From NCBI RefSeq assembly GCF_019599145.1, contig NZ_CP080647.1, positions 496,001 through 560,000 on the forward strand: a stretch of 64,000 nucleotides of DNA, read 5' to 3'. This document shows positions 8,033 to 16,742 of this stretch, piece after piece (the first letter of the stretch is position 1; each line of letters begins with the position of its first letter). The position numbers were made by a program, and so were the translations under genes. This DNA comes from Streptomyces akebiae (lineage in GTDB: Bacteria > Actinomycetota > Actinomycetes > Streptomycetales > Streptomycetaceae). Under the pieces are notes generated by a model. It worked only from the letters and a program-made list of their open reading frames with translations, did no database searches and was not told the DNA's origin.

Positions 8033-8980
8033 ATGGCCACCATGACCACACCGGCGACACCTGCCGCGCCCCCGACGACGCGGCCGACCGTACGTCCGGC
8101 GAAGCGCCGGCTCTCCGTCGGACGGGCCGCCGCCTGGACCGTGATGGGCCTGATCGTGCTCATCACCCTGCTGCCCTTCTACTGGATCCTGCGCACGGCG
8201 CTCTCCACCAACGCCGGACTGAACGCGGACCCCGCGAACCCGCTGCCCGTCGATCTCACCGGCAGCGGCTTCGAGCGGGCCCTCGGCCTGCAGTCCGCCG
8301 AGGAGGCGATCGCCCAGGGCGGGGCCGGCGGCGGACTCGACTTCTGGCGGTACCTGCTCAACTCGGTGATCGTGTCGACCCTGATCACCGGCTGCCAGAT
8401 CCTCTTCTCCGCGATGGCCGCCTACGCCTTCGCACGGCTGCGCTGGCGGGGCCGTGACCAGGTGTTCGGGCTGTTCCTGGCCGGGCTGATGGTGCCGACC
8501 ATCTTCACCCTGCTGCCGAACTTCGTGCTCATCAAGCAACTGCACCTGGTGGACTCGCTCCTCGGCATCGCGTTGCCCAGCCTCTTCATGACACCGTTCG
8601 CGGTCTTCTTCCTGCGGCAGTTCTTCATGAACATCCCCCACGAGGTCGAGGAGGCGGCGCTGCTGGACGGCGCCGGGAAGATCAGGATCTTCTTCCGGGT
8701 GATCCTGCCGATGGCGGCCACCCCGATCCTCACCCTGTCCGTGCTGACGTACATCACCTCCTGGAACGACTACTTCTGGCCGCTGATGGTCAGTTACAGC
8801 GACGACTCGCGGGTGCTGACGGTGGCACTGGCGATCTTCCGGGCGCAGACCCCGGCGACCGGCGTGGACTGGTCGGGGCTCACGGCGGCGACGCTGATCG
8901 CCGCGCTGCCGATGCTGGTGCTCTTCGCCGCCTCCGCCCGCCGCATCGTCAGCTCCATCGGCTTCACCGGGATCAAGTGA
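8033..8980 (+). CDS. Sugar ABC transporter permease (MalG type)
   Basis: A 315-residue second permease of the same importer. It has an N-terminal cytoplasmic segment, about six transmembrane helices and the EAA loop 'EEAALLDGAGKIRIFFRVILPMAATP' (about residues 204-230). An insertion rich in Gly/Ala (about residues 60-100) lies in the first periplasmic loop, slightly longer than usual for the family. GGGAG lies eight bases before the ATG. It should pair with the upstream permease to form the membrane channel. Confidence 0.93.
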   Translation: MATMTTPATPAAPPTTRPTVRPAKRRLSVGRAAAWTVMGLIVLITLLPFYWILRTALSTNAGLNADPANPLPVDLTGSGFERALGLQSAEEAIAQGGAGGGLDFWRYLLNSVIVSTLITGCQILFSAMAAYAFARLRWRGRDQVFGLFLAGLMVPTIFTLLPNFVLIKQLHLVDSLLGIALPSLFMTPFAVFFLRQFFMNIPHEVEEAALLDGAGKIRIFFRVILPMAATPILTLSVLTYITSWNDYFWPLMVSYSDDSRVLTVALAIFRAQTPATGVDWSGLTAATLIAALPMLVLFAASARRIVSSIGFTGIK

Positions 8981-8991
8981 GGGAACCGAAG

Positions 8992-10335
8992 ATGCGACTT
9001 CGTACGCTGACCGCATGGGCCGGGGCGCTGACGCTGTCCCTGGTGACCGGCTGCGCCCAGGGCGACGGCACGGGGGCGTCCTCGAACACGGTGACGTACT
9101 GGCTGTGGGACGCCAACCAGCTGCCCGCCTACCAGGCCTGCGCCAAGGACTTCGAGAAGGAGAACCCCGGACTGCGGGTGAAGATCAGCCAGTTGGGGTG
9201 GAGCGACTACTGGACCAAGCTCACCGCCGGGTTCATCGCGGGCACCCAGCCGGACGTTTTCACCGACCACATCCAGAAGTTCGGCCAGTTCGCCGATCTG
9301 GAGGTGCTGGAACCGCTCGACGACCTGGGCATCGAGGACTCCGACTACCAGCCGGGCCTCGCCGCCAACTGGATCGGCCAGGACGGCCGGCGCTACGGCT
9401 CCCCGAAGGACTGGGACACCGTCGCGCTCTATTACAACAAGGAGTTGGCGAAGGACGCCGGCCTCACCGCCGACGAGCTGAACGACCTCTCCTGGAACCC
9501 CGAGGACGGCGGCACCTTCGAGAAGGCCGTCGCCCGCCTCACCGTCGACGGCAAGGGCAGGCGGGGCGACGAACCGGGCTTCGACAAGAACGACGTCAAG
9601 GTCTACGGCCTGGCGAGCAACGGCGGCGGTTACGCCGACGGACAGACCCAGTGGAGCCCCTTCACCGGATCGACCGGATGGAGTTACACGGACAAGGCCC
9701 GCTGGGGCACGAAGTACCGCTACGACAGCGAGACCTTCCAGTCCGTGATCTCGTGGTACTTCGGGCTGGCGGAGAAGGGCTACATGGTGCCCTTCTCCGA
9801 CTACAACGTCCAGTCCAACCAGGCCAACACCCAGGTGGCGGCCGGCAAGGCGGCGGCCACCTTCGACGGCGCCTGGATGATCTCCACCTATGCGGGCTTC
9901 AAGGGCATGGACATCGGCACGGCCCTCACCCCGGCCGGCCCCACCGGCAAGCGCGCCACCATGATGAACGGCCTCGCCGACTCCATCACCAAGGCTTCCA
10001 AGAACAAGGCGGGGGCCCGGAAATGGGTGGCGTACCTGGCCTCCGACGCCTGCCAGAGCACGGTCGGCCGGTACGGCGTCGTCTTCCCCGCCACCCCGGC
10101 CGGCACCGAGGCCGCCGTCGCGGCGTACGAGAAGAAGGGCCTCGACGTCTCCGCCTTCACCGAACCGGTGGCGGACAAGCAGGACTTCCGGACCTTCTCC
10201 TATCCGATCACCAACTACGCGGCGGACGTCACCGCGCTCATGCAGCCCGCGATGGAGGACATCTACGGCAACGGGGCGCCCGTGAGCGGACTCGACGAGA
10301 CCAACGACCAGATCAACCTGATTCTCGACCAGTGA
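8992..10335 (+). CDS. Sugar-binding lipoprotein of the ABC importer
   Basis: A family 1 extracellular solute-binding protein of 447 residues. The signal peptide ends in a lipobox (LVTGC), so the mature protein is anchored to the membrane by a lipid on Cys. The body shows the expected pattern ('VTYWLWDANQLPAYQACAKDFEKENPG', 'GTQPDVFTDHIQKFGQF', 'AAGKAAATFDGAWMI'). I chose ATG 8992, which has GAGGGA at 8979-8984; GTG 8977 overlaps the permease stop and is less likely. The ligand cannot be named. The ROK regulator and Gfo/Idh partner suggest a mono- or oligosaccharide. Confidence 0.92.
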   Translation: MRLRTLTAWAGALTLSLVTGCAQGDGTGASSNTVTYWLWDANQLPAYQACAKDFEKENPGLRVKISQLGWSDYWTKLTAGFIAGTQPDVFTDHIQKFGQFADLEVLEPLDDLGIEDSDYQPGLAANWIGQDGRRYGSPKDWDTVALYYNKELAKDAGLTADELNDLSWNPEDGGTFEKAVARLTVDGKGRRGDEPGFDKNDVKVYGLASNGGGYADGQTQWSPFTGSTGWSYTDKARWGTKYRYDSETFQSVISWYFGLAEKGYMVPFSDYNVQSNQANTQVAAGKAAATFDGAWMISTYAGFKGMDIGTALTPAGPTGKRATMMNGLADSITKASKNKAGARKWVAYLASDACQSTVGRYGVVFPATPAGTEAAVAAYEKKGLDVSAFTEPVADKQDFRTFSYPITNYAADVTALMQPAMEDIYGNGAPVSGLDETNDQINLILDQ

Positions 10336-10349
10336 AGGACATTCCTCAG

Positions 10350-11552
10350 ATGACGTTCTCCCTCGGCATCGTGGGCGCCGGCCAGTTCTCCGGCCAGTTC
10401 GCCACGCTGTTCCAGGCGCACCCCGGCGTCGGCGACGTCTACGTCACCGATCTGCTGCCCGAGCGGGCCGAAGCCCTCGTGACCGCCCAGGGACTGGCCG
10501 GAGCCTTCCCCTCGTACGAGGCGATGCTGGAGTCGAAGGCGGTCGACGCCGTCGCGATCTTCACCCAGCGCTGGACGCACGGGCCGCTGGTGCTGCAGGG
10601 CCTGAACGCCGGCAAGCACGTCTACTCCGCGGTCCCCATGGCGATCACCGCCGACGAGATCGCGGCGATCATCGACACTGTCCGGGCGACCGGGCTGACG
10701 TACATGATGGGTGAGACGAGCCAGTACAACCCGGCGACCGTGCACGCCCGCAACCGGATCGCGGAGGGGGCGTTCGGGCGGCTCTTCTACGCCGAGGGCG
10801 ACTACGTCCACGACATGGATCTGGGGTTCTACGAGGCGTACCAGTACAGCGGCGGCGAGGACTGGAAGCGGACCGCCAGCTATCCGCCGCTGCTGTACCC
10901 GACGCACTCGGTGGGCGGGGTGCTCGGGGCCTGGCGGACGCACGCGGTCAGCGTCTCCGCGATCGGCGTCGTGGACGGGCGCGGTGACGGGGTGTTCGAC
11001 AAGGAGGTCAGCCAGTTCGGCAACGACTTCTCCAACGCGACCGCGCTGTTCGAGGTGGCGGGCGGAGGTTCGTTCCGTACGAACGAGTTCCGGCGGGTCG
11101 GCTACCCCTCGCAGATACGGGAGTCGCGTTTCCGGTTCTTCGGCACGGACGCCAGCATGGAGCAGCTCGCGACGGTGGCGTTCTGGCAGGACAAGAAGGG
11201 CGTCGAGGACATCAGTGAACTCCTGGAGCCCAAGCCCACCCTGTCCCCCGACGACCCCTCGCTCCAGCACATCGCGCCGGATCTGCGGGCCGCCTTCACC
11301 TCCGGTTCGGCGCCGGTGCACGACCGGTCGCGGCTGCCGAGGGAGTTCGACCATCTGCACAACGGGCACGAGGGCAGCCACCACTTCCTGGTGGACGACT
11401 TCGTGACCGCCGTCAACACCCGCACCCTGCCGTCGGTGAACGCCTGGGTCGCGGCCCGCTACACCCTGCCGGGGATCGTCGCGCACGAGTCCGCGCGGCA
11501 GGGTGGGGTACGGCTGGAGATCCCGGACTTCGGGGACGCCCCCGAGGCGTGA
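10350..11552 (+). CDS. Gfo/Idh/MocA-family sugar dehydrogenase
   Basis: A 400-residue NAD(P)-dependent oxidoreductase. The N-terminal Rossmann fold has 'LGIVGAGQFSGQFATLFQAHPG', then 'AVAIFTQRWTHGPLVLQGLNAGKHVYSAVPMA' around the cofactor site. The catalytic 'EKP' triad of the family appears as 'SAVPMA', so the usual Lys is absent. It therefore may be an atypical member. It is the last gene of the importer operon, 14 bases after the binding protein, with GAAGGA ten bases before the ATG. It probably begins catabolism of the imported sugar. Confidence 0.87.
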   Translation: MTFSLGIVGAGQFSGQFATLFQAHPGVGDVYVTDLLPERAEALVTAQGLAGAFPSYEAMLESKAVDAVAIFTQRWTHGPLVLQGLNAGKHVYSAVPMAITADEIAAIIDTVRATGLTYMMGETSQYNPATVHARNRIAEGAFGRLFYAEGDYVHDMDLGFYEAYQYSGGEDWKRTASYPPLLYPTHSVGGVLGAWRTHAVSVSAIGVVDGRGDGVFDKEVSQFGNDFSNATALFEVAGGGSFRTNEFRRVGYPSQIRESRFRFFGTDASMEQLATVAFWQDKKGVEDISELLEPKPTLSPDDPSLQHIAPDLRAAFTSGSAPVHDRSRLPREFDHLHNGHEGSHHFLVDDFVTAVNTRTLPSVNAWVAARYTLPGIVAHESARQGGVRLEIPDFGDAPEA

Positions 11553-11591
11553 CGTTCCGCCTCCGTCGCCGGCCGGGCTCCTGGCGATCTG

Positions 11592-12287
11592 TCAGGTGCC
11601 CGGCTTGCGGCCGTACACATAGACGTCGTCGCCCTTCTTCAGCAGCGACCAGTACTTCTTGGCGTCGGTCTTCGTCATGTTGGTGCAGCCGTGGGAGCCG
11701 GGCGGGTTCCACATGCTGACGCCCACGGAGTGGAAGGCCTGGCCGCCGTCGAAGAACTGGGCGTAGGGCATGGGCACGTGGTAGATCGACGAGACGTGGT
11801 CGATGTTGCGCCAGTAGATCTTCTTCAGTCCGGTGCGGGTCTCGTAGCCGTCGCGGCCGGTGCGGACCGGGACGGGGCCGTAGACGAGCTTCTTGCCGTC
11901 CTGGATCCAGCTGAGCTGGAGGGTGAGGTTCACACAGGCGATGCGGCCCTTGTTGGTCGGGCACTTGCCGGCCTTGTTGGGGTTCTTGCCCACGGCCTTC
12001 TGCTTGTTCATGAGGTCCATCACGCCCCAGGTGACGGATCCCGCGTAGCCGATGTTCGGGGTGATGCCGTGCTTGGTCTGGAAGGCCTTGATCGCCTTGC
12101 AGTCGGCGGCGGACTGCTTGCCGTCGACCGGCCGGCCGAGGAACTTCTCGACCTGCTTCTGGTACGGCCCCGTCGACGTCGTACAACTCGCCGCCTGCGC
12201 GGGCGCGGTGCCCAGCGCGAGCGTGAGCGGTGTCAGCAGTCCGGTGATCGTGAGCGCGACGGCGCCTCTTCTGCCTATGTCCCCCAT
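11592..12287 (-). CDS. Secreted L,D-transpeptidase with peptidoglycan-binding domain
   Basis: A 231-residue precursor. It has a signal peptide (GAVALTITGLLTPLTLALGTAPAQAA), a peptidoglycan-binding type 1 domain ('FLGRPVDGKQSAADCKAIKAFQTKHGI', about residues 48-75), then a YkuD catalytic domain ending in 'NPPGSHGCTNMTKTDAKKYW' with the HGC-N active-site motif (Cys near residue 198). It forms or modifies 3-3 cross-links in the cell wall outside the membrane. It is convergent with the dehydrogenase gene, 39 bases away, and monocistronic. Confidence 0.92.
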   Translation of the reverse strand: MGDIGRRGAVALTITGLLTPLTLALGTAPAQAASCTTSTGPYQKQVEKFLGRPVDGKQSAADCKAIKAFQTKHGITPNIGYAGSVTWGVMDLMNKQKAVGKNPNKAGKCPTNKGRIACVNLTLQLSWIQDGKKLVYGPVPVRTGRDGYETRTGLKKIYWRNIDHVSSIYHVPMPYAQFFDGGQAFHSVGVSMWNPPGSHGCTNMTKTDAKKYWSLLKKGDDVYVYGRKPGT

Positions 12288-12385
12288 GACGGCCCTTTCC
12301 CTTTCGAGTGTTTTGTAGGTCCTGCCTGCCTAGACAGGCGACCGGCGGCGACGGTTGTGGGAGAGCCCACGCTGAGACGAAACAG

Positions 12386-12414
12386 TTACACAGCCGGGAA
12401 TTCGGATATAGGGT
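12386..12414 (+). promoter_or_regulatory. Promoter for a probably leaderless transcript
   Basis: TTACAC (12386-12391), a 17-base spacer and TAGGGT (12409-12414, a match to the Streptomyces TAGRRT -10) lie directly before the ATG at 12422. Transcription would start at or next to the start codon, and no Shine-Dalgarno sequence is present. Confidence 0.5.
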
Positions 12415-12421
12415 TACCCCC

Positions 12422-12907
12422 ATGAGCAACAGCGAATCCATAACTCGCGTGGCACTGAAGAAAATTACCCCCGATGCCTCCGGGGCGATGGGCTCCCTGC
12501 ACGGTGCCGCCGTTTCCGCGGCCCGGGACGCGAAGGTCGAGCCCGAGATCCTCGAACTGATCAGAATTCGCGCCTCGCAGATCAACGGCTGCGCGTTCTG
12601 TCTGGACATGCACACCAAGGACGCCCGTGCGCAGGGCGAGACCGAGCAGCGGATCTACGCGCTCAGCGCCTGGCGCGAGACCCCGTTCTTCACCGCCCGC
12701 GAACGCGCCGCCCTGGCGCTGACCGAGGCCGTGACACTGGTCCACGACGGCCAGGTCCCCGACGAGGTCTACGCCGAGGCCGCCGAGGTGTTCGACGAGG
12801 AGCAGGTCGCGGCGCTGATCTGGGCGGCGACCGTGATCAACGCGTACAACCGGATCGCCATCGCCACGCGGATGGTGCCGGGGGCCTACCAGCCCGTCCA
12901 GAAGTAG
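12422..12907 (+). CDS. Carboxymuconolactone decarboxylase/AhpD-like protein
   Basis: A 161-residue all-helical protein with the AhpD redox motif 'INGCAFCLDMHTKDAR' (CxxC plus His, residues about 58-72) and the family pattern 'FTARERAALALTEAVT'. Members reduce disulfides or peroxides using the two cysteines. The start is set by the ATG at 12422, which follows a -10 hexamer by seven bases. It stands alone, divergent from the L,D-transpeptidase and followed by a terminator. Confidence 0.9.
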   Translation: MSNSESITRVALKKITPDASGAMGSLHGAAVSAARDAKVEPEILELIRIRASQINGCAFCLDMHTKDARAQGETEQRIYALSAWRETPFFTARERAALALTEAVTLVHDGQVPDEVYAEAAEVFDEEQVAALIWAATVINAYNRIAIATRMVPGAYQPVQK

Positions 12908-12917
12908 TCGCGGAGTC

Positions 12918-12943
12918 CCGGAGTCCGGCATTCCGGACTCCGG
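12918..12943. terminator. Hairpin terminator
   Basis: Perfect 11-base arms CCGGAGTCCGG and CCGGACTCCGG with loop CATT, ten bases after the AhpD-like gene. Confidence 0.75.
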
Positions 12944-12987
12944 GGGAAGGCTCTCGAAGATTCATCCACAATTCAGTGAACGCCGTC

Positions 12988-13020
12988 AGCGCCGGGCCGA
13001 ATTCCTTTCGGCCCGGCGCT
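12988..13020. terminator. Second, stronger hairpin between convergent genes
   Basis: Perfect 14-base arms AGCGCCGGGCCGAA and TTCGGCCCGGCGCT with a five-base loop (TTCCT). It lies 27 bases beyond the minus-strand aminotransferase gene end and can end transcription from both sides; the TTCC/TTTC around the loop gives short U stretches. Confidence 0.75.
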
Positions 13021-13047
13021 TCTCCGCGCCCGTATATCGCTGTGAAT

Positions 13048-13842
13048 TCAGAGTTCCGGCAGTGGCTGCATGAGCCCGTCCAGCCATCGTCGCCATTTCG
13101 GTGCCTGGACCGCCCGGCCGGGTGTCATCGGCCGGCCGGTCCAGGCCGCGACCGGGCGGATGCCGTGCAGGGCGTTGACGAGCCACACCTCGCGGCCGTC
13201 CAGCTCGGCCAGGGAGCGTTCGCGGTGGGCGACGCGGACTCCGGTGCGGGCTGCGTGTTCCAGGAGGAGGGCCGTGGTGACGCCGGCGAGCAGGGGCAGC
13301 CGGGGCGGCGGCAGACAGAGGGTGTCCTCCTCCCACCACAGCAGACTGGAGTTGGCGGCCTCCAGCACCAGACCGGACGGCGCGATCAGCACGGCCTCGT
13401 CGGCGTCGGCGCCGGAGGCCCGTCTGCGCACGCGGGCCAGGGCGTCCAGGTCCGGCCCCTTGCGGCGGGGCACGGTGCGCGGGTCGGGCTGCCCCGCCGC
13501 CCACACCCGGATCTCGGCCGTGCGGGGCGGGGCGTGCCGGAGCAGCAGCCTCAACTCCAGTGACCCGGAGGCGAGTTCCACCCGGGGGAACCACTCCCCC
13601 GTGCGCGGCAGGGCGCGGGTCATGTCCTGCCAGAAGTCGACGACCCGCGTCAGGGGCGGCGCGCCGCACTCGCCGCAGGACCGCACGAACCGTTCGCGGT
13701 GCCGGTCGAAGCCGCGCACCCGTCCGTCGCGCAGCAGCCACGAGTCCGCTACGAGGAGGCGTCCGCCCTGTGCCTGGCCGGGGACGAGGCCGTGTTCGGG
13801 TGACCAGGTCAGCAGACCTTCCGCGATGGCGGGTTGTGTCAC
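13048..13842 (-). CDS. pabC: Aminotransferase class IV, aminodeoxychorismate lyase-like
   Basis: A 264-residue PLP fold-type IV enzyme. 'VRGFDRHRERFVRSC' near the N-terminus and 'RRKGPDLDALARVRRRA' (the probable PLP Lys) followed by 'DEAVLIAPSGLVLEAANSSLLWW' match the actinobacterial PabC-like pattern. PabC splits 4-amino-4-deoxychorismate into p-aminobenzoate and pyruvate. The fused PabAB gene at the head of the same operon makes that substrate, so this assignment is strongly supported by context. GTG 13842 has AGGAG seven bases upstream; an ATG at 13872 would add ten residues. Last gene of the operon, followed by strong hairpins. Confidence 0.8.
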   Translation of the reverse strand: MTQPAIAEGLLTWSPEHGLVPGQAQGGRLLVADSWLLRDGRVRGFDRHRERFVRSCGECGAPPLTRVVDFWQDMTRALPRTGEWFPRVELASGSLELRLLLRHAPPRTAEIRVWAAGQPDPRTVPRRKGPDLDALARVRRRASGADADEAVLIAPSGLVLEAANSSLLWWEEDTLCLPPPRLPLLAGVTTALLLEHAARTGVRVAHRERSLAELDGREVWLVNALHGIRPVAAWTGRPMTPGRAVQAPKWRRWLDGLMQPLPEL

Positions 13843-13938
13843 TCGGTGCTCCTGTCGGTCTTTCGGTTCCATGTTCCACGGCCGTGCGAGTCCCGCGGGT
13901 GGTGCGAGTCGCTCGCCGGTTCGGTGCTCGCGACCGGT

Positions 13939-15120
13939 TCAGTACTTGCGGCCGGCGCCGACCGGGGGGCCGTGCCGGGGGCCGTAGGGTGCGTGCTCCA
14001 GCCAGGCTCCGCAGCGGGGCACCATCGGGGCGAGGGCCGCCGCCGCCCGCTGCTTGACACGGACGATACGGCGCCGGGGCCGCAGATGGTCCAGGGCGGT
14101 GCCGGCGGCGGCGCTGTTGAACAGACCCGCCTCGCGCCGGACGCCGGCGAAGGAGCCGACCGCGTCGGGGGTGCCCTCCGCGATCGCGCGGGCCGCGGCG
14201 ACCGCGTCCGCGATGCCGCTGTTCATGCCGCGTGCCCCGAAGGGCGGGAAGAGGTGCGCGGCCTCGCCGGCCAGCAGCACCCGGCGGTGCGGGTCGGTGA
14301 AGTCGGCGGCGACCTTGCGCAGGAAGCGGTAGGTGGACACCCACAGGATCCGCTCGCCGTAGCCGTCGCCGACGACCTCGGGCAGCCAGCGGCGTACGGC
14401 CTCCCGGGTGCCGTACTCCTGCGTCGCGTCGTCGTCGCGGCACTGGAGGTCGAGTTGGAAGCCGCCGGTGAACGGCACCCGCATGACGCTCCGACCGCCG
14501 AGCGCCGGGTGTTCGTAGTGGAAGACCCGTTCCAGCGGCAGTTCGGCCCCGGGTATGTCGGCGACGTCCACGACGACGTGGAAGCCTTCTCCGTGGGTGC
14601 CCTCCAGCGGAATGCCCAACTCGCGGCGTACCGCCGAGCGGGCGCCGTCGGCGGCGACCGCGTGGGGGCCCGTCCAGGTCCGGCCGTCCTCGCCGGTGAG
14701 CGTCACCCCCTCCGGGCCGGTCCGTACGGCGGTGATCCGGGCGTCCCACACGAACTCCACCCCGGCCTCCCGGCAGGCGGCGAGCAGGAAACGCTCGGTG
14801 TCGACCTGGCGGAGGCTGGTGAAGGGCGGGGTGCCGGTGGGCGGCGGGAAGGTGCGGGCGTAGACCTCACGGCCCCGGTAGAGGGTGCGTCTGGTGTGCC
14901 AGGTCCGCCCGTAGGCGGCGATCTCGACCGCGAGCCCGGGATGGATCTCCTCCAGCAGTTGCAGGGTCTCGCGGTGCACGAACAGGGCGCGGCTGCCGGG
15001 GCGTTCACGGCCCTCGGGGTCGGCTTCCAGCAGGGTGACGGGGAGGTCGTGGGCGCGCAGGGCGAGGGCGGCGGAGAGACCCACGGGCCCCGCGCCCACG
15101 ACGAGGACGGGGGGCGTCAT
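13939..15120 (-). CDS. FAD-dependent aromatic monooxygenase
   Basis: A 393-residue class A flavoprotein hydroxylase. It shows the dinucleotide motif 'VLVVGAGPVGLSAALALRAH', the DG motif 'AVAADGARSAVRRELGI' and the FAD-ribityl motif 'VLLAGEAAHLFPPFGARGMNSGIADA' (GE in place of GD). These enzymes use NAD(P)H and O2 to hydroxylate activated aromatic rings. Its ATG overlaps the stop of the upstream AMP ligase (ATGA). In an operon that makes and activates p-aminobenzoate, a plausible substrate is p-aminobenzoate or its CoA ester. Resemblance is to the MhpA/UbiH-type group; the exact reaction is inferred. Confidence 0.85.
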   Translation of the reverse strand: MTPPVLVVGAGPVGLSAALALRAHDLPVTLLEADPEGRERPGSRALFVHRETLQLLEEIHPGLAVEIAAYGRTWHTRRTLYRGREVYARTFPPPTGTPPFTSLRQVDTERFLLAACREAGVEFVWDARITAVRTGPEGVTLTGEDGRTWTGPHAVAADGARSAVRRELGIPLEGTHGEGFHVVVDVADIPGAELPLERVFHYEHPALGGRSVMRVPFTGGFQLDLQCRDDDATQEYGTREAVRRWLPEVVGDGYGERILWVSTYRFLRKVAADFTDPHRRVLLAGEAAHLFPPFGARGMNSGIADAVAAARAIAEGTPDAVGSFAGVRREAGLFNSAAAGTALDHLRPRRRIVRVKQRAAAALAPMVPRCGAWLEHAPYGPRHGPPVGAGRKY

Positions 15121-16739
15121 GCGCGGGTGCTCTCGGCGAGCATGCGGGTGATCTCGACGCGTTTGACCTTCCAGGTGGAGGTCATCGGCAGTTCGTCGAA
15201 CCGCCACTGCCTCGGCGCCGCCATGGTGGGCAGATCGGCCGTGGCCTCGTGCCAGCGCCGCAGATCCAGGGGCCGTTCGCCGCGTACGCAGACCACGGGA
15301 ACGGGTTCGCGGTCGGCGCCGGGGACGATGACGACCTCGCGCAGCTCCTCCAGGCGGGACATCAGCGTGTCCTCGACCTCCAGGTTGCTGTGCACGGAGT
15401 CGATCTGGTCGATCTCGCGGTCGATGAGGTAGAGGGCACCCCAGCGGCTCTGGTAGCCCATGTCGCCCATCTGCCACCAGCCGCCGTCGAGTTGGCGCAG
15501 ATAGCGCTCCCGGGCGCCGAGATAGGTGAGGATGCGGCCGCGGGTGCGGGCCTCGATCCGGCCGGCGGTGCCGGGGGCGACCCGCCGCCCGGCGTCGTCG
15601 GCCACCCGGACACGGGTGAAGCCGGGGATGCCGATGCCGACCCGGCGGCCGTCGGCGCGTGCGGCGCTCCTGCGGGTGAACCACTGGAAGGCGACCGGGC
15701 CCGTCTCGCTCTGCCCGTACAGCTGGATGAGCCAGGGCGAGCGCCGCTGCGAGGCGCCGAGGAGCCGCTGCACGGTCCGGGGATGGATGGCGTCGAAGGT
15801 GGAGCCGTAGGAGCGGACGCGGGACAGCGGGGCGCCGGGCGCGTCGGCCAACTCCTCCCACAGGACGAAGGTGTTGGGGTGGGTCTCGACGATGCCGGGG
15901 CGGTGGCGGGCCAGCAGCGGGCCGACGTTCGACGGTTCCGGGTCGACGATCAGGAGCAGCGGGCTGCCGAAGTGCAGCAGCACGCCCAGCAGATGGTAGA
16001 AGCGCGAGTGCACGAACGACATGTGCAGGGCGGCGGTCTCGCCCCGGGTGGGCCAGCCCATGGCCTTCTGCGGGACGAGCCGGTTCCACATGGTGTTCGG
16101 GCAGTGCACGGCCAGCTTGGGCAGGCCGGTGGTGCCCGAGCTGTGGGTGATGAGGGAGGCGTCGCGGGGGTGCAGGCGGACCGCGGCCGGGGTCGGGGCG
16201 CCCACGTACTTCCGCAGCGGTTCGGCGCCCGGGGCGTCGTCGACGCCGAGTGTGCGCCGGACCAGGCCGGTGAGGTCGACGTCCTTCAGGGGGCCTTCGA
16301 GTTTGGCCCGGTCGGTGATCAGCCAGGGGTTGTGCAGGCGTTCGAGGAGCTGTCCGACCACCGGGCCGGCGAGGCCGGGCGAGAGCAGGACGGGGACGGC
16401 GCCGATCCGGGAGACCGCGCAGGTCAGCAGGACGATGTCGACGTTGTCGGTCTTGTGGACGACCACCTCCTCGGAGGGGCGCACGCCCGCTTCCCACAGG
16501 CGCCCGGAGAGTTCGTCGACGAGGTCGGCGAGGGCGGTGTAGGAGAGGTCGGTCCCGCTGTCGGGGTCGACGTCGAGGGGCCGGTCCAGCGTGACGAAGA
16601 CGGGGCCGTGGCGGTCGGCGGCCTCTCTGAACATCGAGCCCAGGTAGAAGCCGCGGCCGGAGAGGGCGGGCTGCCGGTCGGTGTGGAGCCGGTCGCGCAT
16701 GGCGGCGGACCTTTCTGCGGGGACGAGGGTGCCGGCCAT
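15117..16739 (-). CDS. AMP-forming acyl-CoA ligase-like enzyme (divergent)
   Basis: A 540-residue adenylating enzyme. The P-loop reads 'ITHSSGTTGLPKLAVH' and the A5-like motif 'IQLYGQSETGPVAF'. The hinge region 'LYLIDREIDQIDSVHSNLEVEDTL' departs from the usual GR.KD..., but a C-terminal Lys is kept in 'MTSTWKVKRVEI'. It is three bases downstream of the benzoate-CoA-ligase-like gene, with AGGAG about 11 bases before the ATG, and overlaps the monooxygenase start. Two AMP ligases side by side suggest two acids are activated, or that one enzyme is a transferase-like variant. The substrate is unknown. Confidence 0.82.
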   Translation of the reverse strand: MAGTLVPAERSAAMRDRLHTDRQPALSGRGFYLGSMFREAADRHGPVFVTLDRPLDVDPDSGTDLSYTALADLVDELSGRLWEAGVRPSEEVVVHKTDNVDIVLLTCAVSRIGAVPVLLSPGLAGPVVGQLLERLHNPWLITDRAKLEGPLKDVDLTGLVRRTLGVDDAPGAEPLRKYVGAPTPAAVRLHPRDASLITHSSGTTGLPKLAVHCPNTMWNRLVPQKAMGWPTRGETAALHMSFVHSRFYHLLGVLLHFGSPLLLIVDPEPSNVGPLLARHRPGIVETHPNTFVLWEELADAPGAPLSRVRSYGSTFDAIHPRTVQRLLGASQRRSPWLIQLYGQSETGPVAFQWFTRRSAARADGRRVGIGIPGFTRVRVADDAGRRVAPGTAGRIEARTRGRILTYLGARERYLRQLDGGWWQMGDMGYQSRWGALYLIDREIDQIDSVHSNLEVEDTLMSRLEELREVVIVPGADREPVPVVCVRGERPLDLRRWHEATADLPTMAAPRQWRFDELPMTSTWKVKRVEITRMLAESTRA

Positions 16740-16742
16740 GGC

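Noticed and set aside
7115..11552. Missing ATPase taken as a broken importer
   Set aside because: Streptomyces CUT1 importers normally borrow a shared ATPase (MsiK), so absence is expected.
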